DNA of 64,000 nucleotides, taken from Ditylenchus dipsaci (Eukaryota; Nematoda; Chromadorea; Rhabditida; Anguinidae). The position numbers and the translations under genes were made by a program. Within the stretch, counting starts at the first letter, position 1. Every line of letters begins with the position of its first letter. The stretch lies in NCBI GenBank assembly GCA_004194705.1, contig SADC01000545.1, forward strand, positions 1-64,000, given 5' to 3'. Below are positions 56,757 to 64,000 of this stretch, one piece after another. The notes below the pieces were generated by a model, which saw nothing but the letters and a program-made list of their open reading frames with translations, had not been told where the DNA came from and searched no databases.

Positions 56757-56890
56757 AAGACCATGGTTTTCGCGCGCAGTGGCATGTGCAAAATTTGAAT
56801 TGGCAGAGAAACTTCTCTTTCGTCTGGCACTGTACTCTTTGGAGTAATGTCGAACAACTCCAAAGAGTGAAGTTTGAGACGAAAGAGAAT
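56757..56890. repeat. Broken TTAA-type MITE
   Basis: TTAA at 56753, then AGACCATGGTTTTCGCGCGC and a CTCTTTCGTCTGGCACTGTA hairpin with partial complement near 56860. Same design as 59604-59794. Confidence 0.5.
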
Positions 56891-57012
56891 ATTATGAAGA
56901 AGATTATAAAGAATATTATGTAAACAGCACATATGGTGATAATTTCAATAAAGGCATACTAAGTAAAACAAGATTTTGGTAACGGCCTTTTCAGGTTCCT
57001 TCGAGGTATTTT

Positions 57013-57513
57013 TATACTTGGGCGTAGGATTGGAATCCCATGGGATTCCCGGGATTGGAGTCCCAGAAATTTTGGAAATCCCAATCCAAAACCCAAAGTT
57101 TAATAGTCCGAAATCCAAAATCCCACCGGTTCACATTTCGAAAATCCCAAAATTATCCCAAAATACCCAAATAAATTTATTTAGTCTCGAAACTAAAATT
57201 TTTTTATTTCACGTGACTTTTGTGTGTTTTTTTGAAACAACAAAACCCTTTTAGGGGCCAGCTCGATCCGAAAACCGCAGAAAAGCAATTATTTTGAACA
57301 AGGCTCTCGAGTATGTTAACTTCTCGTTTTGATTGTTTTTTGTTGTTTGAAATTCATTAAAATCGTTGGATAGTTATAAACTGTTTGAATTTGGAAAAAA
57401 ATCCCGAATCCGACTGGGATTCCCAGAATTTTGAAAATCCCAATCCAAAATCCCAAAATTTAAAATAATTTCGAAAATCCCAGTACCAAAAAAAACAAGA
57501 ACGCCCAAGTATA
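57013..57513. mobile_element. 8-bp-TSD foldback of iterated AATCCCAAAATC words, 501 bp
   Basis: TATACTTGGGCG / CGCCCAAGTATA ends (one base difference inside); exact 8-bp duplication GGTATTTT at 57005 and 57514. Words such as GGAATCCCATGGGATTCCC in both arms. Confidence 0.88.
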
Positions 57514-57969
57514 GGTATTTTCATCAAATATTCGATTACTGAAAGAAATTTTATTGAATGTGTCTTCACCAAAAAGTTTTTTTTACCAAATGTGCTGTTT
57601 ATTAAATATTACCTTACCTTTTTTGGTACAGCCTTACTTTACGTCTAACCGTTGATATTTTTTTGAGGATATTGTTACAAATGAACAAACTTTGTTTTTA
57701 AGGATGGAACCTTTCTCTAACGTACGGACTATGTAGTCAAGAAACTTCTACCCTACCATTAACGAACCTCCCAATAACGTCTTTCTTCGTTATTCGGAAA
57801 TTCGAACTTTTGACGTCCTCCTCGGAAATAATAAATTCTGACACCGGATTTGAGTTTAGCATGCAAACCGTGCTGCCCTTTTATTGTAAACTCATAGTCA
57901 AATTTAAATTATTTTATTTATTCAAATGTTTTTTTTTTGTTTCGAAAAGAATGTGAAAATCATCATTAA

Positions 57970-58696
57970 AGGGCCATTGCCACCTGTTTTGAATTGTCCC
58001 CCGCCAATTCAAATTTTTTTGCCTAATCATTCAACTTCTGCACGGATTTTTCAACTTGGTTTCTAACAAAACAAGGCCTAGAATTTAATTTCAGGTATAG
58101 TTTTGGTAGAAAATAAGTTGAAAATCAGTGCAGAAGTTCAATGATTCAGAAAAAAATTTGAATTGGCGGCAGTGTTTTCATAATTCACACTGACAGTGAC
58201 ATTGACACTGACATGTCAGTTTAGCGAAACTGACATTTTTTAAAAGTGGTCGTAGACATCAAAAAAGTTGTCTTTTCGAAATTCTGTAAAGTGTGTTAGA
58301 CAGCCGACGAATTTCTGATTGAAAAAGGTGTTTTCATGGTTTTGACCTCTCTTTGAAAAAAAAGTGAAAAAGTAAGTGTCAGTTTCATTTTTAATGTCAG
58401 TTTAGCAAAAAAGAGCCTAAACTGACACTGACATTTTTTGCTAAACTGACATTAAAAATGAAACTGATACTTACTTTTTCACACTTTCTTTCAAAGACAG
58501 TTTAAAACTCTGATAACACCTTTCTCAATCAGAAATTCGTCAGCTGTCTAACGCACTTTACAGAATTTCGAAAAGACAACTTTTTAATGTCTACGACCAC
58601 TTTAAAAATGTAAGGTTCGCTAAACTGACATGTCAGTGTGAATTATGAAAACACTGATTGGCGGGGACAACCGTTGTTGGAGACGGCAATGGCCCT
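57970..58696. mobile_element. TTAA (piggyBac-like) MITE, host of a hAT-like insert
   Basis: AGGGCCATTGCCACCTGTTT ... GAGACGGCAATGGCCCT, TTAA on both sides (57966, 58697). The copy at 38446-38674 is the uninterrupted version. Confidence 0.85.
58170..58656. mobile_element. hAT-like foldback of iterated CTGACATGTCAGTTTAG words, 487 bp
   Basis: CAGTGTTTTCATAATTCACA and complement; exact 8-bp duplication ATTGGCGG at 58162 and 58657, inside the TTAA element. Words ACTGACATTTTTTGC and AACTGACATTAAAAATG recur. Confidence 0.9.
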
Positions 58697-58837
58697 TTAA
58701 GTTTTTATTTAAAGGGGCATACCAGCGCGTTACACGGTCAATTTCAAATTTGCAAAAGGCAGGGGAATTATTTTAGAATTATTTTAAATGCAAATTTGTT
58801 ACTGTGTAAAGATCAATAAGTTATTAAAAGCTCAGTG

Positions 58838-58912
58838 TAGCATGGTAGCTCAGTGGTAATGTGTTGATGTAGTCCGGACGTGGTCGAGTTCGATTCCAAC
58901 ACGTTGTATAGC
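58838..58912 (+). ncRNA. tRNA-like module inside TTAA element
   Basis: CATGGTAGCTCAGTGGTAAT is a good box A and GTCGAGTTCGATTCCAACAC a good box B, 36 bp apart. The 3' stem CAACACGTTG partly pairs with text just upstream. Not a confident functional tRNA. Confidence 0.5.
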
Positions 58913-58961
58913 TTTTTGTATAAAATGACGAATTTGTATCTAAAATAATTCGCGTTTGAAT

Positions 58962-59266
58962 TAGAGATGGAGGATGGCCTATTCCGGGACGGGACGGGAC
59001 AAAATTTACTTTAAAAAAATTTCGGGACGGGACACCGGGACGGGACAAGGCCTAAAAACCTCCGGGACGGGACGGGACATCCCGATCCATTAATAAGGGA
59101 AAAATGAAGGAAAAATAAAGGAAAAATCGGAAAATTTTCCCGGGACGGGACACCGGGACGGGACAGAGGTCAAATTTTTTTCGGTCGGGATACCGGGACG
59201 GGACAATCGCATGAAACTCCACCGGTCGGGACGGGAATGTCCCGTCCCGTCCCGCCTCCATCTCTA
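58962..59266. mobile_element. hAT-like foldback of iterated GGGACGGGAC words, 305 bp
   Basis: TAGAGATGGAGG / CCTCCATCTCTA ends; exact 8-bp duplication GTTTGAAT (58954-58961, 59267-59274). Confidence 0.9.
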
Positions 59267-59603
59267 GTTTGAATATACCTGGTATACCCAATGAAAAACT
59301 TTTTCCAACCAAATTTTTCACTTAGATAGCCAAATATGTGAAAAACTACAAAAGCAAAATTTTGCAAAAATCAAAGGCGCTCGCGAGCGCCTTTGATTTT
59401 CTTGAACAAAAATCTATTTTAAAATCGATATCAACATCGATGTCGACATCGATGTTGATATCGATGGCGATAAATATAGGTGAAAAATCAAAATCAAAAT
59501 CGATTTTAAAATCGAAATCGATATCGATGGGAAAAATTGGCCCCTGGTCCCCGCCTTTTGCGAATTTGAAATTGCCCGTGTAACGCGCTGGTATGCCCCT
59601 TTG

Positions 59604-59794
59604 AAGGACCATGGGTTTGCGCGCAGCGGCACACGCAAAATTTGGATTGGCGGGGGACACTTCTCTTTCGTCTAACAGTCTACTCTTTCGAGTCATTCGA
59701 AACGACTCGAAAGAGTACACTGATAGACGAAAGAAAAGTGTCCCCCGCCAATTCAAATTTTGCGTGTGCCGCTGCGCGCAAAAACCATGGTCCT
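59604..59794. mobile_element. TTAA-type MITE
   Basis: GGACCATGGGTTTGCGCGCA and complement, with inner palindrome CTCTTTCGAGTCATTCGAAA and arm GATTGGCGGGGGACACTTCT. Lies immediately right of the preceding TTAA element. Confidence 0.7.
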
Positions 59795-59809
59795 TTAAAG
59801 GAAGATGAC

Positions 59810-60370
59810 CTGCAATCGACCAGGGTGAACATGTCTCCGCTGGGCACGCCGAACATTAGGTCATTTCAAATCGGGCCAATTCAAATAGGGCCCAGTCAGA
59901 TGGGTCCAATTCAAATTGGGCCTTTTTTCTGATTGAACTTTGACCCTCTATGCACTTTAATACCACCCTTGACGTACTTGAATTTTCCGTCGCGACATAA
60001 TGGCTTCATTGCGTATCTGAAATTCATGGTATTCAGGAGCGAAAAGTCTTTTTTCCGCTTGTCTTTTTTCCGCCCAGTTTAAATTGGCCCAGTTTGAAAT
60101 AGCGCAATCTTGGCGTGCCATCCGGTGTCAGAATTAAGTTTTTCCTAGCAGCGAAGTCATAAATTATAATTCCGGAGAATTCCCTCCCGCAGAATTCTCA
60201 ACTTGCCTTTTTATCCTGATTTCTGAGGACATTTGGAATCCGAATTTCGGATGCTAATATTTTTTGGCAAAATACAGCATTTTGATGTAAAACAGGCTTT
60301 TTATGCAACAGGCGATAGTTGCTGTAAAATCAAGAGTGGAATTTAATCAATTCAATTTGCAGTTTATAAA
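59810..60370. other. Upstream region of MRG15-type gene
   Basis: An iterated CAATTCAAATYGGGCC word run at 59870-59930 resembles one arm of a foldback. No TATA box was recognised before the ATG at 60379. A TTTGCAG at 60356-60362 could be a splice acceptor for a 5' leader. Confidence 0.35.
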
Positions 60371-60378
60371 ATACTCTG

Positions 60379-61914
60379 ATGGTGATGAGAAAGCAACCCG
60401 CAAAAGCCAAAGCAGCAAAAGAAGGTCTGCCGACCTCGGCCTCATCATCAATCAGCAAGAGGGCTTGGCAAGTTGATGACCGCTTGGAATGCAGATCTTC
60501 GAATGATGGCCAATATTACGAAGCCAAAATAGTCCAGATCACCAAGTACGAAGACGTGTTGGTTTACAGAGTTCACTACATGGTAGGTAGCAGTCAGAGC
60601 TTTTGGCCTTGGTTACCATCTGCATCATTTTAGGGCTGGAATTCCGGGCATGATGAGGACGTCTATGAAGAAGAAGTTGAGAATCGATTTGGAGCTCTCG
60701 TGGAACAAACATCTAAGAGAACTAGAGGGCGCATGCCGGTAATCCAATATCTAGTCCAACTTTCCAGAGACTTATTTTGGCTTTATAATTCAGGCCGTTA
60801 CTTCATCTCAGGATGAGAAACGTTGTGCAAAGTTCAGTGTCAAGAAGACCCCGGTCACGAGGTCCAAAACTCTTAAAGATATCGACAGTGGTAAGTCTGG
60901 CGAAGCTGGTTTCTTCTCTTCACGGTTTTCCATTTCTTATTTCAGCCAAAGAGATCAAACATCCGATAGTCAAGGCATCTTTGTCATGTCAGCCCAAAGC
61001 CTGTGAGAAAATCGGTTCGTCTATTGTTCTTACTGATGCTTTGAGGAAAGTCTTGGAAGAAGATCGAAATTTGCTACTGGGTGAGTTGATGCTTCCGAAA
61101 GTGCCAGCTAGAGTTCCACTCACAGAAATCATTCGACAGGTCTATTAGCGCTGTAAATCTTTTGCGGCTGTTAAAGTAACCTTTTGTAGTACCGCTCCTG
61201 GCAGAAATCTGGTGAAAGCGAAGTGGAGGCTATGCATCCAAAAATTAAGAAGGAGTATTTCCGGACCCTTGTCTGTTCAGTGCAAAACGAAAATGACCTA
61301 TTTGCCGCAGGATTGCTCGACTGCTTTGAAGGCATGTTTTTCGATCGTGATCTGCTTTACAATCACGAAGTACCCATGTATGAAGACGTTGTCTGCAAAG
61401 CTAGACGTGTTACTGGTAAGCGATTTTAATTTACCAACAAAGTGTCAGAATGGGTTAAAAATTTATTTACTCTTTTCCGCAGCATCATGCATATCTGCAA
61501 ACAAAGCTGGCCCACGAGTTTGCGTGTGTAGGTCCATGCAATTTTTTTTATGGACTTGCTTGTCGATGGCTGTAAAATGACTAAAAGTTTTATTTAGCTA
61601 CCAACTAAATTTTTATTGTTTTAGGTGCTTCGGATGTTGGCAAGTTCCTGGATGACCAGCTTCCACCAGCGAGTCAATTTGGTCTGGTCTATTTGCTGCG
61701 CATGCTTGTGAAATTCAGCCCAGCCCTGGTCGCTAGCACTCAATTGCAGGAAGAAGAAGTCAGTAAACTTATCAACCGTGCCCACGATCTTATCTCTTTC
61801 TTGGACAAGAATCATGCCAAGTTTTACTCTGGAAAAGCCGAATATCGATTCTCTTCGCTGGATTATTTGGATCGGGTCGAAGCTCTCTACAGCTCAAGCA
61901 AGAGTTCGGTATAG
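60379..61914 (+). CDS. MORF4L1: MRG15/MORF4-like chromatin protein
   Basis: MRG15 proteins are subunits of NuA4 acetyltransferase and Sin3/Rpd3S deacetylase complexes and bind methylated H3K36. Exons: 60379-60582, 60634-60738, 60794-60890, 60946-61139, 61190-61415, 61625-61914. All introns are GT-AG, total 371 residues, close to human MRG15. A Lys/Ala/Ser-rich start is followed by a chromo-barrel at about 28-90 (WQVDDRLECRSSNDGQYYEA, VYRVHYMGWNSGHDEDVYEE), a basic linker, and the MRG domain at about 165-368 (LPKVPARVPLTEIIRQYRSW; ASQFGLVYLLRMLVKFSPAL; ISFLDKNHAKFYSG). The usual W and DEW of the barrel (GWN-x-x-W-DEW) are H and DED here, so the methyl-lysine cage may be altered. AATAAA follows at 61981. 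Confidence 0.92.
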
Positions 61915-61980
61915 AAGAAAATTCACAGTTCTATTACTTCTTTTGCCTTATTTAATGTCCATGTTGTTATTCACGTACAA

Positions 61981-61986
61981 AATAAA
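61981..61986 (+). terminator. Polyadenylation signal of MRG15-type gene
   Basis: AATAAA 67 bp after the stop codon; no closer alternative. Confidence 0.7.
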
Positions 61987-62425
61987 ACCTCTCGTCAATC
62001 CTGTTTAGTTTAGTAGTGTCACTTATTTGTTGCATTAGAAATGCCGGTATAGCTTCATACTCTTTCCGAACACTTTCGTAGTCAGTGTCCTGTGTGAATC
62101 TTAGGCGTTAGTAGTATAGATCTTTTTTTGCGGGGATTTTAGAATGCTTGTTGCCATTAGAAGGGTGCACTACTTGTTACAGCTCAATCTCAAGTCCAGA
62201 AACTAAAAACCTGTTACAGAGTTGTGGAATAACTAACCCCCCCCCCCCCCCAAATTTTCCTTTTAAAATTTAGGAAGGAAAGGTTTCGAATACACTTTCT
62301 AGACCCCTTGAAGGGAGGTTGAAAGCTGTTAAGGAGATAGTCTCGACGCGAAAAGGCTATTCCACGTTTTGTATTTTTGAATGTGGTTTTGAGTCATATT
62401 TTGTCGACCACTCGGTGTTGCGATG

Positions 62426-62914
62426 GACAACTATCGATTGGTGACAATTTTGATTGGTGACTATTGATTGGTGACAGTATCGATTGGTGACTATCGATTG
62501 GTGACACTTTATGACGGAACTTTTGGAAATTTTTTATGAAACACATCAATTTTATGTGAAAAACTTTCTGGAAATTCACCCCTTCTGCCAAAATTTCATT
62601 CTCAATCCGAATCCGTTGAGATCAGATCAAAATAATTTTTATAAGCTGAGAGCTGAGGGGTCGCAGCCCTGGTCTACTGAGAAGGATATCTCGCCTCATA
62701 AAAATTATTTTGATATGATCTCAACGGATTCGGATTCAGAATGAAATTTTGGCTGAAAGGGTGAATTTCCAAAAACTTTTTCACAGAAAATTGATGTTTT
62801 CATTAAAAATTTCCAAAAGTTCCGTCATAAAGTGTCACCAATTGATAGTCACCAATCGATACTGTCACCAATCGATAGTCACCAATCAAAATTGTCACCA
62901 ATCGATATTTTACC
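62426..62914. mobile_element. Mutator-like foldback of iterated GTCACCAATCGATA words, 489 bp
   Basis: Four or five such words at each end; exact 9-bp duplication GTTGCGATG (62417-62425, 62915-62923). The central palindrome (AATCCGAATCCGTTGAGATC) is shared with 37622-38207. The host repeat at 63345 shows the site without insert. Confidence 0.75.
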
Positions 62915-63572
62915 GTTGCGATGTCCGACAAACTTGTGCAGAATGAAAAGATGTATTAGCATAATCAATATCAGAATCTCGAAATTCGTTCAAAAATTGC
63001 CCGGAAAAATTTATTTCCTTTTTCACCGACCCGCGTCCCAAATTCGCCAATTTGACCCGCGGGTCACTGACCTGCGGTTCACGCATAAACTGGGTTTAAA
63101 ACTTATCATAGCAAATCTATTATTCCTATGTTGTAGAGCAGGGTCGATTTCTTATAGATCTGTTAAAATCGGTGAGAAGTGATGGCTGGGAATCGAGATA
63201 GAAACAAAAAGCGTTTAAAAATTGACCCGTGACCCGCGGGAGTATGACTGGAGCTTAAGGAGATAGTCTCGACACGAAAGGATTTCTCTAAGTTTTGTTT
63301 TTTTTTTTCTAATGTGGTTCTAGAGCCATATTTTGTGGACAACTCGGTGTTGCAGACAACCTTGTGGTGAATTAAAAGTTGTATTAGCATCATAAATATC
63401 AGAATTCCAAAATTCCTTCCAAAAATACACTAAAAATTGAAATGCAATATAAGAATAATCAACCTTTTTTGGTGGTTTTTTCCCCTTTTTCATCTCGATT
63501 TTTAGTGCATTTACTAAATAAATTTTGAATTTCTGATATTGATGATGCTAATATAACTTTTAATTCTGCATA

Positions 63573-63834
63573 CCGTATTTTCTCTATTAATTACCCCGGG
63601 GTAATTATTTTTCAACCCCTCAAAAATCGAAAAAAAATTATTTTGATTTTGAGATTTTTGGGTACCCAACCAAAATCTGAAAAGTGGAATCAACTAATTT
63701 CGTGGTGATTAAGAAAACGCGAAAAACAGATTTGCAAAATAATTTTTTTGAGCTGAGATACAGGGTGCTTATGGGGGTAATTAATAGAGAGGGGGTAATT
63801 ATTAGAGAGGGGGTAATAAATAGAGAAAATACGG
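63573..63834. mobile_element. ACCGTATT-family TA element, tag AATTACCCCGGGGTAATT
   Basis: CCGTATTTTCTCTATTAATT and complement, TA on both sides (63571, 63835). Inner text ATTTTGATTTTGAGATTTTT is shared with 35557-35798. Confidence 0.75.
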
Positions 63835-64000
63835 TAAGTTTGTCTGACATTGCAACACCGAGTGTTCGACAAAATATGGCTTTAAAACCACATTTAAAAA
63901 AAACACGAAACTTGGACCAACCCTTTCGTGTCGACACTATCTCCTTAATAGCTTTCACCCTCCCTGTAAAAAGCGAGTAACACATTTCATAGTCCGTTCA

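Larger units (their letters stand above)
58713..59600. mobile_element. TTAA (piggyBac-like) MITE carrying a tRNA-like module and a hAT-like insert
   Basis: AGGGGCATACCAGCGCGTTA at left, GTAACGCGCTGGTATGCCCC at right, TTAA left and TTGA right. Contains the tRNA-like sequence at 58838, the element at 58962 and an ATCGATATCGATG word block at 59410-59530. Confidence 0.75.
62280..63970. repeat. Large inverted repeat with TAAGGAGATAGTCTCGAC arms
   Basis: AAGCTGTTAAGGAGATAGTC (62318) and GACACTATCTCCTTAATAGC (63936) are complements. A third copy in plus orientation lies at 63253. CTCGGTGTTGC and complement lie inside. Two elements are inserted (62426, 63573). Confidence 0.55.

Noticed and set aside
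36137..58912. True tRNA genes
   Set aside because: Boxes A and B are present, but cloverleaf pairing (anticodon and acceptor stems) is incomplete in every case I folded by eye; kept only as tRNA-like modules.
59346..59756. 136-codon ORF on the minus strand
   Set aside because: Covers palindromic TTAA elements and ATCGAT word repeats; its Ile/Asp run is a repeat artefact.
1..64000. Bacterial operon or prophage interpretation
   Set aside because: Spliced conserved animal genes, AATAAA signals and MITE-rich DNA rule it out; no ribosome-binding-site-linked gene series exists.

Overview
This is a stretch of animal (metazoan) nuclear DNA, gene-poor and crowded with DNA transposons. The evidence is split coding exons with short GT-AG introns (about 45-60 nt), TTTCAG-type acceptors, AATAAA signals, a TATA box, and recognisable animal proteins (MRG15, heme A synthase, acetyl-CoA transporter, alpha-carbonic anhydrase). 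Short introns and T-rich acceptors fit a nematode or a larvacean tunicate, but nothing here fixes the phylum.

Layout. 0-4 kb: two hAT transposase remnants, one inside a 2-kb inverted-repeat element. 4.4-8.1 kb (-): incomplete SLC33A1-type acetyl-CoA transporter. 9.1-11.1 kb (-): incomplete COX15. 11-19 kb: repeats plus a duplicated carbonic anhydrase exon. 19.3-31.3 kb (-): alpha-carbonic anhydrase exons whose last exon lies 9.9 kb from the rest; the gap holds an intact single-pass membrane protein gene on the other strand (23.2-24.9 kb). 31-53 kb: almost pure nested transposons with a Merlin-like exon and a Mutator-like element carrying an ORF. 53-56.6 kb (-): a small unknown gene and a coiled-coil gene resembling the C-terminal half of NDC80. 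60.4-61.9 kb (+): complete MRG15-type chromatin gene. 62-64 kb: repeats.

Most of the window is non-autonomous inverted-repeat elements. Target-site duplications (TSDs) read directly from the sequence sort them into groups: 8-bp TSD (hAT-like), TA (Tc1/mariner/pogo-like), TTAA (piggyBac-like) and about 9 bp (Mutator-like). Duplicated host sequence supplies natural empty sites that confirm several insertions. The most striking property is that many 8-bp-TSD foldback elements are built from a short word repeated many times in both arms. The word differs from element to element but matches between the arms of one element. Some elements share a central palindrome but have different ends. Several TTAA elements and other inverted repeats contain tRNA-like modules.

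The host genes do not form an operon or pathway. The MRG15-type and membrane-protein genes are intact across all exons. COX15, SLC33A1, the NDC80-like gene and the 53-kb gene carry single-base frameshifts or missing exons, which means either decay or unpolished assembly.
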